Of a stretch of DNA of 64,000 bases, positions 43,255-52,141 are shown piece after piece. The stretch comes from Bacillota bacterium (GTDB lineage Bacteria > Bacillota > Clostridia > Peptostreptococcales > Acidaminobacteraceae), in the NCBI GenBank assembly GCA_025210655.1, contig JAOARG010000033.1, positions 29,122-93,121 on the forward strand, given 5' to 3'. Within the stretch, counting starts at the first letter, position 1, and each line of letters opens with the position of its first letter. The translations under genes were made by a program, and so were the position numbers. The notes under the pieces are model-generated. The model saw only the letters and a program-made list of their open reading frames with translations, was not told the origin of the DNA and did not search any database.

Positions 43255-45276
43255 TTAGTATTTTTCTTCAACAAGTTTTTTGATATAGTCCTCATCGCAA
43301 ACATACGGTATTGTAATATGATCAGATCCATTTCTAATTTGATTGTATTCAATTGAAGTCTCAATTGAATTTTCATTTCTAGCCCATGATCTCCTAGATA
43401 CACCTACCATTACATCCCATGGCACTGAAAGTCTTATTATTTCATCAACTTCAGAAGAACCATCCAGTACTAGACCAAAACCTCCATTTATGGATTTACC
43501 AATACCTACTCCCCCACCATTGTGAAGTGCAACCATGGTCATACCCCTTGCGCAGTTTCCAGCAAAGCACTGTACTGCCATATCAGCCATAACATTAGAA
43601 CCATCCTTAATATTAGAGGTTTCTCTAAAAGGAGAATCTGTTCCACCTGTATCATGGTGATCTCTTCCTAACATTACTGGACCAATTTCTCCATCCCTAA
43701 CCATCTGATTAAACTTTAGGGCTATATTCATCCTACCTAGGGCATCTTGATAAAGTATCCTAGCCTTAGTTCCAACAACCAACTTATTTTCTTTAGCATC
43801 CCTTACCCAAACATAATTATCCCTATCCTGAGACCTTCTATCTGGATTAATCAAGTGCATTGCAGCTATATCCGTCTTATCTAAATCCTCATCTTTTCCA
43901 CTTAAACAAACCCATCTAAAAGGTCCATAACCATAATCAAATAACATAGGGCCCATGATATCTTCAACATAAGAAGGCCAAATAAAGCCATCAGTTTCGT
44001 CCTTCTTATTTTTACATATCTCATCAACCCCAACGTCATAAATGGCTTTCATGAAACTATTGCCGTAATCAAAGAAGTAAGTACCCCTGTCAGCCAATGT
44101 CTTTATAGCCTTATAATGGGCTTTGAGGCTTTCGTCAACCATAGCTACAAATTTCTTTTTATCCTTTTCAAGAAGAACTGTTCTTTCTTCAAAACTAATA
44201 CCTTGAGGACAATATCCTCCTTCATAAACTGCATGGCAAGAAGTCTGATCGGAAAGAAGAGGAATATCTATGTTATTTTCCGCTGCATATTCAAGAAGGT
44301 CAACAATATTTCCCTCAAAAGCTATGGAAGCAGCCTTCTTTTCATCCATATATTTTTTAGCTTCATCAAATACTTTCTTAGGATCTGATTCAGAGAAATC
44401 TACCCAACCTTGCTCTAGCCTAGTTTCAATTCTAGACTTATCTACTTCAGCAATAATACCTACACCACCAGCAATCTTAACCGCCTTTCCTTGAGCACCT
44501 GACATGCCGCCTAGTCCTGAGGAAACAAAAAGCACTCCCCCTAAATCATCCTTTTCACCTATTCCAAGTTTCATTCGACCTGCATTTACAATTGTATTAA
44601 AAGTACCATGTACAATCCCCTGAGGGCCTATATACATCCAGCCACCAGCAGTCATCTGTCCATAATTTGCAACTCCTAGGGCAGTAGCCTTATGCCAAGA
44701 CTCACCGTTGTCATAAAGACCTACCATCATTGAGTTTGTAATAATAACCCTTGGACTTGATTTAGAAGACTTAAATAATCCAAGAGGGTGACCTGACATC
44801 ATAACAAGAGTCTGATCATCTTCCATATTCTCTAAATACTTCATAATAAGTCTGTACTGCATCCAGTTTTGACAAACTTGCCCTGTTTCACCGTAGGTGA
44901 CTAACTCATATGGATAAAGGGCAATATCAAAATCAAGATTGTTATCTATCATTACCTGTATGGCCCTAGCTTGGACCGATTTTCCCTTGTACTCATCAAT
45001 AGACTTACCAAACAACCTTCCCTTAGGCCTATATCTATATCCGTAAATCCTTCCAGTTGTCAAAAGTTCCTCTAGAAATTCCCCTGCCATTTCCTTGTGA
45101 TGCTTTTCTGGTACATATCTAAGTGCGTTTTTTACTGCTAATTCTGTCTGCTCCTTAGTTAGATTAAATTCCCTTTTAGGAGCCCGCCTTATCCCTTTTT
45201 CAAATTCAGGATATTCAGGTAAGTCTCCATCAAGTTTTATCACCATTGCTTCTCCAATAGAACGATTATCAATCAT
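43255..45276 (-). CDS. hutU: Urocanate hydratase
   Basis: A 673-residue urocanase that hydrates urocanate to imidazolonepropionate with a tightly bound NAD. Recognisable segments are MSGHPLGLF, GGWMYIGPQGIVHGT, FVSSGLGGMSGAQGKA (NAD site), DQTSCHAVYEGGYCP and FAGNCARGMT. It is longer than the roughly 555-residue E. coli type and fits the longer Firmicutes/animal form. It is the first gene of the operon; the expected hutH (histidine ammonia-lyase) is not in the window. GGAGGGG precedes the ATG. Confidence 0.94.
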   Translation of the reverse strand: MIDNRSIGEAMVIKLDGDLPEYPEFEKGIRRAPKREFNLTKEQTELAVKNALRYVPEKHHKEMAGEFLEELLTTGRIYGYRYRPKGRLFGKSIDEYKGKSVQARAIQVMIDNNLDFDIALYPYELVTYGETGQVCQNWMQYRLIMKYLENMEDDQTLVMMSGHPLGLFKSSKSSPRVIITNSMMVGLYDNGESWHKATALGVANYGQMTAGGWMYIGPQGIVHGTFNTIVNAGRMKLGIGEKDDLGGVLFVSSGLGGMSGAQGKAVKIAGGVGIIAEVDKSRIETRLEQGWVDFSESDPKKVFDEAKKYMDEKKAASIAFEGNIVDLLEYAAENNIDIPLLSDQTSCHAVYEGGYCPQGISFEERTVLLEKDKKKFVAMVDESLKAHYKAIKTLADRGTYFFDYGNSFMKAIYDVGVDEICKNKKDETDGFIWPSYVEDIMGPMLFDYGYGPFRWVCLSGKDEDLDKTDIAAMHLINPDRRSQDRDNYVWVRDAKENKLVVGTKARILYQDALGRMNIALKFNQMVRDGEIGPVMLGRDHHDTGGTDSPFRETSNIKDGSNVMADMAVQCFAGNCARGMTMVALHNGGGVGIGKSINGGFGLVLDGSSEVDEIIRLSVPWDVMVGVSRRSWARNENSIETSIEYNQIRNGSDHITIPYVCDEDYIKKLVEEKY

Positions 45277-45611
45277 TTAGCACCCCTCCAACTGTAAAAG
45301 AAAATTTTACTTATTCAATAATTCTTACCCCATTTATTATCATTTGAAAATAGAATCATCTCCCTGTGAAAAATTTAAATATTTAGAATATTTCTTATAC
45401 TTCAATTTTACTATATTGAAATTTCAAACTAAACATGTAAATACACTTGTTAAGATATATTAATATTTTTTACATAATCATAGTATATAGAATAATATTT
45501 TTATGTATATTTCCAACTTTTTTCAATTGAGTTTTTATGATAAAATTTATTCATATAGTTTAAATGGGATAATAGATGACGAAATAAGATTATAGCAGTA
45601 GGAGTAATAAA
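45277..45611. other. AT-rich divergent intergenic region
   Basis: This 335-bp gap separates hutU (minus) from mgtC (plus). It is very AT-rich and must carry both promoters, but no clear consensus pair, riboswitch or open reading frame was recognised. Confidence 0.4.
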
Positions 45612-46289
45612 ATGAATATTGAAGATATTTTAATCAGACTCTTCCTCAGTTGCATCCTTGGAGGTATCATCGGATATGAGAGGGAAAGTCTTAACAGGCC
45701 AGCCGGTTTTAGGACACATATACTTGTATGTATAGGTGCCACAGTAGTAATGATACTGAATATCTATCTAGTCAGAACATACAGTGAATACGTAAATCTG
45801 GACCCTGGAAGGTTCGGTGCCGCAGTTATTTCTGGTATTGGTTTTCTAGGTGCCGGTACAATCATCAGACAGGGGGCAAATGTAACTGGACTTACAACAG
45901 CTGCAAGTTTATGGGCATGCGCCTGCATAGGACTTGCAATTGGTGCTGGTGTTTTCGAACTTGGAATTATTGCAGCAATACTTGTAATAGTAATTCTAGC
46001 CGCATTTGCAAGATTTGAAGGCAAGTTTACACCTAAAAAATTTAAAGGTGACCTTATCTTAGAAATCAATAGTCGTCCCGGTCAAATTGGTTTAATCGGT
46101 AATATTTTAGGAAAACACAATGTCAAGATTATGAATATTGAAATCCAAAATATAGATGATTATAGGGCAGAAATAAACCTCCAACTTTTCTATCCTAAAA
46201 AGGTTGATTTCAGAAAATTGATTGAAGATTTTTATTCCCTTGAGGGTATAAATAAAGTTAGTAGTAATAGTAATGGTGGAGGAAAGTAA
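45612..46289 (+). CDS. MgtC/SapB family membrane protein
   Basis: A 225-residue protein with the MgtC core: LILGGIIGYERE-type start (LGGIIGYERESLNRPAGFRTH), GIGFLGAGTIIRQG and GLTTAASLWACACIGLAIG, forming about four helices. A soluble C-terminal ACT-like domain follows (LILEINSRPGQIGLIGNIL). Members are linked to magnesium limitation or pH homeostasis, not direct transport. GGAG lies upstream. The stop is one base before the start of the Hpt gene, so they form an operon. Confidence 0.9.
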   Translation: MNIEDILIRLFLSCILGGIIGYERESLNRPAGFRTHILVCIGATVVMILNIYLVRTYSEYVNLDPGRFGAAVISGIGFLGAGTIIRQGANVTGLTTAASLWACACIGLAIGAGVFELGIIAAILVIVILAAFARFEGKFTPKKFKGDLILEINSRPGQIGLIGNILGKHNVKIMNIEIQNIDDYRAEINLQLFYPKKVDFRKLIEDFYSLEGINKVSSNSNGGGK

Positions 46290-46290
46290 A

Positions 46291-46623
46291 ATGTATGAAT
46301 TTAACAAATTAGCTGATGATATCGGCATAGAAATAATGGACCTTAAGGGTCTTTACACTAGTTTTATTGAGGAAATGGATTCAGAAATCATGTCTCTTCA
46401 GTCTGATATAAAATCCGGAAATTTAAAAGGACTTCAAAGCACAGTTCATAATATAAAGGGTATTTCATCAAATCTCTTGATTAACGATATTTATGAACAC
46501 TGCCAGATTTTTGACAAGGAACTAAAAGCAGAAAACTTTCAAAATGTAAGAATCCATATGAGTACTTTAGAATCAATGTATAAAAGTACCCGTGATTACA
46601 TAAAAGTTTTTTTTAAGATTTAA
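46291..46623 (+). CDS. Stand-alone Hpt phosphotransfer protein
   Basis: A 110-residue helical protein with the histidine phosphotransfer signature VHNIKGISSNL; the His is the expected phosphoacceptor in HxxKG. The true start is the ATG at 46291 with GGAGG 8 nt before it; the six earlier in-frame codons belong to the mgtC end. It stands between mgtC and a response regulator gene, so it probably exchanges phosphate with that receiver. No kinase is adjacent. Confidence 0.8.
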   Translation: MYEFNKLADDIGIEIMDLKGLYTSFIEEMDSEIMSLQSDIKSGNLKGLQSTVHNIKGISSNLLINDIYEHCQIFDKELKAENFQNVRIHMSTLESMYKSTRDYIKVFFKI

Positions 46624-46655
46624 GTAATTTGTAATATCATATTTGGAGGTTGACA

Positions 46656-47201
46656 ATGGAAGACTTAAAAAGAATATTAATTGTTGATGATTCCCCTACG
46701 GTAATCGAACATGTTAAGCTTCTCTTGAAAGATTACAATGTTAAGCTAAACACAGCTGGTAGTAGTTTTGGGATGTATCAAAATATTGAAAGCTATGGAA
46801 ATCTAACAGATTTAATTCTAATGGATTTAACCCTAAAAAAAGAACACGGACTCGATCTTATAGAAGATCTTAGAGCTAACGAAAAGTATAAAAACATTCC
46901 AATAATAATAGTAACAGAGTATGTTACCATGGATTTTATCATGAGAGCAAAAAAACTCTCTGTTAGTCACTACATTAAAAAACCAATAAAAAAAGACTTA
47001 TTAATTAATAGAATACAAGAAATCATTAATATATATGACCTTAACGAAATGAATAAGGGAATAGAAACAGAAACAGTAGAGGAAGAATCTACTGAAAACA
47101 TTAATAATGAAAATACAAGTACTGATGAAACTGTTGAGGAAACAAGGGCTAACAGTGAAATAAGCGAAAATACTGAAGAAGAAACTCTTGAAGAAAATTA
47201 G
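46656..47201 (+). CDS. CheY-like response regulator with acidic C-terminal tail
   Basis: A receiver domain of about 125 residues (ILIVDDSPTV, phosphoacceptor in ILMDLTL, IIIVTEY, conserved lysine in YIKKPI) is followed by about 50 residues that are almost entirely Glu, Thr, Ser and Asn. No DNA-binding or enzymatic output domain is present. It starts 33 bp after the Hpt gene. The ATG at 46656 is preferred over the TTG two codons earlier because of GGAGG spacing. It probably signals by protein contact. Confidence 0.85.
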   Translation: MEDLKRILIVDDSPTVIEHVKLLLKDYNVKLNTAGSSFGMYQNIESYGNLTDLILMDLTLKKEHGLDLIEDLRANEKYKNIPIIIVTEYVTMDFIMRAKKLSVSHYIKKPIKKDLLINRIQEIINIYDLNEMNKGIETETVEEESTENINNENTSTDETVEETRANSEISENTEEETLEEN

Positions 47202-47207
47202 GAAATT

Positions 47208-47235
47208 TTTATAAAAAAGCCTTGTAGGCTTTTTT
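47208..47235 (+). terminator. Terminator of the mgtC-Hpt-regulator operon
   Basis: The stem AAAAAGCC / GGCTTTTT with a TTGTA loop and T-run lies 10 bp after the stop. Confidence 0.85.
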
Positions 47236-47253
47236 ATTTTTGGAGATGATATA

Positions 47254-47898
47254 ATGTATAAAGACATAATAAAAAAATTGATCAGATTATTTATAGGATT
47301 CATTGTTGTTGCATTTGGAATTGTATTCATGCTAAATTCTGGACTTGGACTTAGCCCTTGGGATACATTTCAAAAAGGTATTTCAGATATTACTTTCCTT
47401 ACATTTGGTCAAGCTACACAGCTTGTTGGCTTTGTAATGATTTTTGCAGGATATATACTAAGGGTAAAACCGGGACTTGCAACCATATGCAATATGTACT
47501 TTGTTGGTTTATTCATAGATATAATAGTTGCTAAAAACATTATTCCTACAGACATAAACCAATTCACAAAATATATTTTTCTTTTTATAGGTCTAATCCT
47601 ACTTAATTACGGTATATACTTATATATTAGTTCTGGCTTAGGAGCAGGTCCAAGGGACGGCTTTATGCTTGGTCTAATAAAAAGATTCAATGTGAAAACT
47701 ATCGTGGCTAAAACTGCATTAGAAGTAACTGTTCTGATAATTGGAATATTAATGGGTGGACCATTTGGTGCTGGAACACTAATAATAACTGCCAGCAATG
47801 GATTTATCCTACAAAGAGTTTTTGATGTAATGAAATATGAACCAAATAATCAAAAACATCTGAGTTTTAATGACTTAATTCCTGCTACAAAGAAATAA
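47254..47898 (+). CDS. YczE/YitT-like integral membrane protein
   Basis: A 214-residue, five- to six-helix membrane protein with two related halves, each carrying a small-residue loop: SGLGLSPWDTFQKG and SGLGAGPRDGFMLG. This internal duplication is typical of the YczE group, whose function is unknown. GGAG lies 7 nt before the ATG. It is followed 11 bp later by the broken HxlR gene, which perhaps once regulated it. Confidence 0.8.
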   Translation: MYKDIIKKLIRLFIGFIVVAFGIVFMLNSGLGLSPWDTFQKGISDITFLTFGQATQLVGFVMIFAGYILRVKPGLATICNMYFVGLFIDIIVAKNIIPTDINQFTKYIFLFIGLILLNYGIYLYISSGLGAGPRDGFMLGLIKRFNVKTIVAKTALEVTVLIIGILMGGPFGAGTLIITASNGFILQRVFDVMKYEPNNQKHLSFNDLIPATKK

Positions 47899-47909
47899 TG
47901 GAGGTAAAA

Positions 47910-47990
47910 ATGTCTAAAATAAAAAAAGAATACAATTGCTCATTGATGCTTACCCACGATCTTATCGGAGGAAAGTGGAAAATGAGATAA
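47910..47990 (+). pseudogene. Truncated HxlR-family regulator gene
   Basis: A good GGAGG site and ATG begin a frame of 26 codons whose end, HDLIGGKWKMR, equals the first helix region of HxlR regulators (the intact copy here, at 63266, has NKIAGKWKLVILWH). The frame then stops at TAA and the sequence passes straight into the TAGGGGAATC fishbone array. The rest of the gene is missing from the following kilobase, so it was cut by insertion plus deletion. Confidence 0.75.
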
Positions 47991-48004
47991 TTGTACCTAA
48001 ACAT

Positions 48005-48350
48005 TGATGACTGTTATTATCAGTCCATTTAATCTATCGCTGAAAAGAGGAACCGCACTAGACTAGTTTAGTGCTAGGAGAATCGTTTTGCATGCAAAAC
48101 TAGGGGAATCAATATTGTGAACAATATTTAGGAAAATGGGAAAATCTTAAAGACCTAAATCCCTTCCCTTTTCCCCTAAGTTTGCCAAGCAAACTGCTTC
48201 CCCCAGCACAAAATTGTGCGATTCCCCTTTTCCCCCTAACCACTATCAACCGCCCCCATCCCAACTGCTTTTCTCCGCAAAGAAACAAAAGGATGCTTTT
48301 TGTTACACAAAACCATAATTTCAAACTGAATAGGAACATTTTCAATTAGA
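48005..48350. repeat. TAGGGGAATC fishbone array (family E)
   Basis: Hairpins GACTG…CAGTC, GCACTA…TAGTGC, GTTTTGC/GCAAAAC, AATATTGT/ACAATATT, GTTTGC…GCAAAC and GCACA…TGTGC are separated on the left by TAGGAGAATC, TAGGGGAATC and TAGGAAAATG. On the right the separators are TTTTCCCCTAA, GCTTCCCCCA and GATTCCCCTT, the reverse complements. The centre (TCTTAAAGACCTAAATCCCTTCCC, 48146-48169) recurs at 48492-48515. A 78-codon open frame inside has no ribosome binding site. Confidence 0.8.
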
Positions 48351-48631
48351 AATTATTAGCTCACAAAGTAGTTTGACCCCATAAGTGTCTTTTTTGCTAG
48401 GTCGCAGGTCGGGTAAGTTCATTAGAACATTTTATATACTGCTAAAGTAAATCAATGTGGGGTCAGTTCCCTACGGAAGGATTCACTTGATTTTAAGGTC
48501 CTAAATTCCTTCCCTTTCCCCCTCATGTTCTTCCAATCACCTCATGGCTAATGCATGAAAACCACCCAAACCAAAACACAATTTGAGTGGTAACATATAC
48601 TCATATAAATAGATAATATTTCACATCTAAC
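48351..48631. repeat. Partial second copy of family E and flanking inverted repeat
   Basis: TTTTAAGGTCCTAAATTCCTTCCC (48492-48515) with CCCCCTCATG repeats the core of the array at 48146 with changes. GTTTGACCCCA (48371-48381) and TGGGGTCAG (48458-48466) form a distant inverted repeat. No gene is seen up to the tenA stop. Confidence 0.55.
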
Positions 48632-49291
48632 CTACTTAAAACTCATATCCCAAAATCCCATCTCATACCTACATGCTTCCACATAGATATCAAGTAATTC
48701 CTCTATCTCTTCTTCTGAACAGTCTTTTGATAGTCTATCAATAAGTTCACAACTTCTTACACTGAAATCTTCAAAGCTTTCTCCTGCGTAAGCCTCTATC
48801 CAGTTCTTAAAGTAATTATTCTCAATTGACTGCCCGCAGTTTTTTTGAAGTGTCTTTCCGATATACTCATATGTCAAAGTACATGGTAGTGCTGACATAA
48901 AAGTTTTTCTTATATCATCTTTGTAGGCAAATGAAAGCATATAATCAAGATATTCTCTATTTTCTTTTTCAACTGGTTCATTATCTACTTTAACTACATC
49001 AAGTCCGTAATCCATAAGATACTGGGTATGCATATTGGTTTCGTCTGATACTACAACACCAATACATGTATGTAGAAATTGAAGGTCCTCAATTCTATCA
49101 AGTTTCATAAATACACTTGCATAAACTTTTCCATAATCCTTAAGATATAGTGAATCCTGAATAAGATAATTTCTAAATTTATCCCTATCAAGATCTCCTT
49201 TTTCTAATCCCTTAATAAATGGGTGCTCCATATACTTATTGTAATAATCAATTACCCTAGGGTCCTGTGCTATTCTTTCTGATAATCTCAT
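48632..49291 (-). CDS. tenA: TenA family thiaminase II/aminopyrimidine aminohydrolase
   Basis: A 219-residue all-helical TenA protein that salvages thiamin breakdown products by releasing HMP. The catalytic cysteine is Cys137 in LPCTLTYEYIG and the conserved glutamate is Glu210 in YEMGFWDMSF, so it is the TenA_C type. It directly follows thiT (GGAGGCGGAG across the junction) under a TPP riboswitch, which fixes its place in thiamin salvage. Confidence 0.92.
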   Translation of the reverse strand: MRLSERIAQDPRVIDYYNKYMEHPFIKGLEKGDLDRDKFRNYLIQDSLYLKDYGKVYASVFMKLDRIEDLQFLHTCIGVVVSDETNMHTQYLMDYGLDVVKVDNEPVEKENREYLDYMLSFAYKDDIRKTFMSALPCTLTYEYIGKTLQKNCGQSIENNYFKNWIEAYAGESFEDFSVRSCELIDRLSKDCSEEEIEELLDIYVEACRYEMGFWDMSFK

Positions 49292-49894
49292 TTACTCCGC
49301 CTCCGGCATTAATTTTGTTCTAAATCTCATTCCAACAACAGATAATACAGCTATACTCATTGCTACTTCTACTCCATATCCCAAGAAATTATAACCTAGT
49401 GAATATACAAATGGATGCATTCCAGCTGGGGCAAATTGTCCAAAGAATATTGCTCCAGAAAGAACAGAAAAAATAGTTGATAAAAGACCAGCAAATACTG
49501 CACCTAATAATAATTTTTTCTTCGTTTCAGTTCCAAATACAGAAGTATATGCTACAGCAATCATACCTCCAAAATAATCAAGTGGTAACTGCATTAAAAA
49601 ATAAGGTGGTGCAATAACTATTTTTAGCATTGCTACTACTACAGCACTTATTATTGCCTCTTTCCTACCATACATGATAGCCAAAATCATTATAGGAAGT
49701 ATAGATAATAAGCTACATCCTCCCCCTTGTGGAAATGGAACTAATTTAACCATATAAAGACTAATTGTCGCTGCACTGACAAGGGCAATCCTTGCCATTG
49801 ACCTTGTCGTAAATTTAAAATCCCTAAGTTGCCAAATACTTTCCCCAAATACTACTGCACATAAAAGTACAGCTACAATAACCATAGTGTTCAT
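49292..49894 (-). CDS. thiT: Thiamin ECF transporter S component ThiT
   Basis: A 200-residue, six-helix S component with the ThiT-type segments LVPFPQGGGCSLLSILPIMILAIMYG-like core and FGGMIAVAYTSVFG, which bind thiamin. It needs EcfA/A'/T encoded elsewhere. The start is the ATG at 49894 with GGAGG 8 nt upstream; 19 extra upstream codons overlap the riboswitch terminator and are rejected. It is the first gene behind the TPP riboswitch. Confidence 0.9.
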   Translation of the reverse strand: MNTMVIVAVLLCAVVFGESIWQLRDFKFTTRSMARIALVSAATISLYMVKLVPFPQGGGCSLLSILPIMILAIMYGRKEAIISAVVVAMLKIVIAPPYFLMQLPLDYFGGMIAVAYTSVFGTETKKKLLLGAVFAGLLSTIFSVLSGAIFFGQFAPAGMHPFVYSLGYNFLGYGVEVAMSIAVLSVVGMRFRTKLMPEAE

Positions 49895-49949
49895 TATATT
49901 TCCTCCAATGAAATTTTTTATTTCAAATACAAGAGGATGAATTACTTCC

Positions 49950-49984
49950 AAAAAAAATAAAACGGGTTACAAAAGTAACCCGCT
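49950..49984 (-). terminator. Riboswitch expression-platform terminator
   Basis: The stem CGGGTTAC / GTAACCCG with an AAAA loop and TTTTATTTTTTTT on the minus strand lies between the TPP aptamer and thiT, so thiamin pyrophosphate should favour termination here. Confidence 0.85.
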
Positions 49985-50004
49985 AAAATACATAAACGAA
50001 AATA

Positions 50005-50096
50005 TCCATCTCCTTACGTTGGCATTACCCATGTCAAGTTAAAGGGTCTGGACCGCATTAGATCCACTCTCAGCCTGAAGACACAAGCTCCCCTGT
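50005..50096 (-). promoter_or_regulatory. TPP riboswitch (THI element)
   Basis: On the minus strand the hallmark segments appear in order: GGGGAGCTT, GGCTGAGAGTGG, a variable arm, GACCCTTTAACTTGACATGGGTAATGCC-type core and AACGTAAGGA. The downstream genes are thiT and tenA, and a terminator follows, so it is a classic transcription-terminating thiamin switch. Confidence 0.92.
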
Positions 50097-50156
50097 ATAT
50101 GAAATTATGATTATTATACTATCTTTTGATAAGTATGTCTATACATTCAAAATCAA

Positions 50157-51128
50157 TTACTCCATATCTTCCATTTCTACAGCTGGTACAAGCTTCTCTA
50201 AAGCTTCCCATTTCTTATCAGCATCATCATATTTCTCTTCTTTTTCAAGATTTTGAATCTCACTTAATAATTTTAATGCTTTCTCCTTACTTGTACTGTC
50301 TTTAGCATCTTTTTCAATAATAGTTTTTAATTCTTTATAAAAATCTTCATCAGAAATATCACTGAAATCTCCTTCTTCATCAAAGTCTCCATCTATATCT
50401 TCAAAATCCATTTGTGGAAGTAACTTATCTAATTTCTCCCATACCTTATCTGCTTCATCATACTTCTCAGCCTTTTCAAGCTTTTCCATCTCAGTAAGAA
50501 TTTTTAAAGCCTCTACCTTGTTTTCAGCTTTCACTTCTTCATTAATATAATCCTTCATATCTTCATAATAGTCGCCACCATCAAAGTCTCCATCCATATC
50601 CTCATCAAAATCACCATCAACAGTACAAGTAGTAGCATATGAAGGTACAATCTTCACAAGCTTATCCCATACCTTATCTGCTTCATCAAACTTCTCAGCA
50701 GTTTCTAATTTCTCAAGTTCAGTAAGAAGATTAAGGGCTTCCTTCTTGTTCTCAGCTTTCACTTCTTTATTTATATGATCTTTCATTTCTTTATAAAAAT
50801 CATAATCATCTACCATATCTGCTTCTGGAAGAAGTTTATCAAATTTCTCCCAAAGTTTTGAAGCATCATCAAACTTTTCAGCCTTCTCAAGTTTCTCTAT
50901 TTCATTAAGTAATTTTATCGCCTCAGCCTTATTTTCAGCCTTTGCTTCCTTATTAACATACTCCTTCAAGTTTTCATAATAATCCTCTTCAATATCAAAC
51001 TCAAGGGGTTCAGCAGCAGTTAATGCAGTAGCCTTGATAGTCTCACCTGCAAATACACTTCCTCCAGCAATACTTGATCCTAATAAAAATACACTTAGCA
51101 TAGTTAACATTTGTTTTTTCATAGTCAT
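50157..51128 (-). CDS. Secreted acidic protein with four helical repeats, function unknown
   Basis: No known family is recognised. After a signal peptide (about 1-28), four copies of a 55-75-residue unit follow. Each has YYE/FYKEM-type aromatic starts, a K-E-A-L-x-LL-E-E-L helix, and EKYDEADKVWEKLDKLLP or a variant. Between units 2 and 4 lie Asp/Gly-rich stretches such as DGDFDEDMDGDFDGG that could bind calcium. Repeats 1-3 are more alike than repeat 4. The protein should be exported; it has no sorting or wall-binding signal. The ATG at 51128 is chosen over the GTG at 51137, which overlaps the ribosome binding site. It is a single gene. Confidence 0.75.
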   Translation of the reverse strand: MTMKKQMLTMLSVFLLGSSIAGGSVFAGETIKATALTAAEPLEFDIEEDYYENLKEYVNKEAKAENKAEAIKLLNEIEKLEKAEKFDDASKLWEKFDKLLPEADMVDDYDFYKEMKDHINKEVKAENKKEALNLLTELEKLETAEKFDEADKVWDKLVKIVPSYATTCTVDGDFDEDMDGDFDGGDYYEDMKDYINEEVKAENKVEALKILTEMEKLEKAEKYDEADKVWEKLDKLLPQMDFEDIDGDFDEEGDFSDISDEDFYKELKTIIEKDAKDSTSKEKALKLLSEIQNLEKEEKYDDADKKWEALEKLVPAVEMEDME

Positions 51129-51255
51129 TTTATTCACCTCATAATTTTTTTGTTTTTTCTCAATCCATTGATTTACACTTCGAAGTTGTTTTCCTATCTT
51201 GATTAATATATTATGGGGTAAATGTGTAAAAGTTATGTATGGTATTTTACAATTT

Positions 51256-51284
51256 AAAAAAATGCATCCAAAGATGCATTTTAA
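51256..51284 (-). terminator. Terminator of the AraC/GyrI gene
   Basis: The stem AAATGCATC / GATGCATTT with a 5-nt loop lies just after the stop, followed on the minus strand by TTTTTTTAAATTG. Confidence 0.8.
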
Positions 51285-51289
51285 ATTTA

Positions 51290-52141
51290 CTATTCAATTG
51301 GAATCCATATCTCCATATAATAATCCTCACTATTAACATCGCCAGGAAAATATACTTCAAGTTCTGGCTCAGCTGCATGTTTATAGCCAGTTTGCGGGAA
51401 CCACTCTGCAAAAATTCTTCTCCATGTGTCTTGTAGGACCTTCATCACAGGGCCATTTACTTGGAATACTGCCCATTTATGTTCTGGTACATTATAGTTG
51501 TCGTAATCCCCTATCTCTTTATCACAGAATCCTCCTATTACATAGTCAAATTCTGTATCTTTGTCTGGGTCCATTGGCATACATGCACCGATAGATTTTT
51601 CTGTACCTGTAGCTTCAATCATCTTCATAAAAGTACCGTCATTCATTGTTTCTTGCCAAAATAGTGGAATGTCCCTGAAATTAGCCTCATCAATCGTTGA
51701 TACTGTTCTTGTCATGCCATAAAATGAAAAAGCCGGCTTTGTTTCAATACTATACTTCATAGGTAATTCTCCTTTCAATGTAACTTGAATAGTAAGCTTC
51801 ATAAAGGCCTTGATTGCAGTATTTTCCTTTCTTAAAACAGATGGATTTACACCATGTGCTTTTTTAAAAGCTCTGGAAAAAGCTTCTGGTGAATCATATC
51901 CATACTTCATTGCCAAATCTATGATTTTAATATCAGTATTTTGAAGTTCCATTGCAGCCAATGTCAACCTTCTATTTCTTATATAAGAATGTACACTCAT
52001 ATTGGTAAGAACAGAAAACATTCTCTGATAATAAAAAGGTGAAATACAGGCAATCTTTGCAATATCTTTGATACTAATATCTTCAGTCAAATTATCTTCA
52101 ATAAAATCAATAGATTTTGATACTGCTTTAATCCAGTCCAT
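51290..52141 (-). CDS. AraC-family regulator with GyrI-like ligand domain
   Basis: A 283-residue protein with the AraC DNA-binding pair at the N-terminus (ISIKDIAKIACISPFYYQRMFS and DLAMKYGYDSPEAFSRAFKKAHGVNPS) and a GyrI-like small-molecule binding domain from about 120 (ending PELEVYFPGDVNSEDYYMEIWIPI). This Rob/BmrR-like layout is found in regulators responding to hydrophobic drugs or metabolites. Target genes are not evident; the flanking genes are divergent or separately terminated. Confidence 0.9.
   Translation of the reverse strand: MDWIKAVSKSIDFIEDNLTEDISIKDIAKIACISPFYYQRMFSVLTNMSVHSYIRNRRLTLAAMELQNTDIKIIDLAMKYGYDSPEAFSRAFKKAHGVNPSVLRKENTAIKAFMKLTIQVTLKGELPMKYSIETKPAFSFYGMTRTVSTIDEANFRDIPLFWQETMNDGTFMKMIEATGTEKSIGACMPMDPDKDTEFDYVIGGFCDKEIGDYDNYNVPEHKWAVFQVNGPVMKVLQDTWRRIFAEWFPQTGYKHAAEPELEVYFPGDVNSEDYYMEIWIPIE

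Noticed and set aside
45277..45611. Riboswitch or magnesium sensor leader before mgtC
   Set aside because: No conserved M-box or ykoK segments were recognised in this AT-rich stretch.
48109..48345. 78-codon minus-strand open frame
   Set aside because: It lies wholly in the TAGGGGAATC array, has no ribosome binding site and its translation follows the hairpin repeats.
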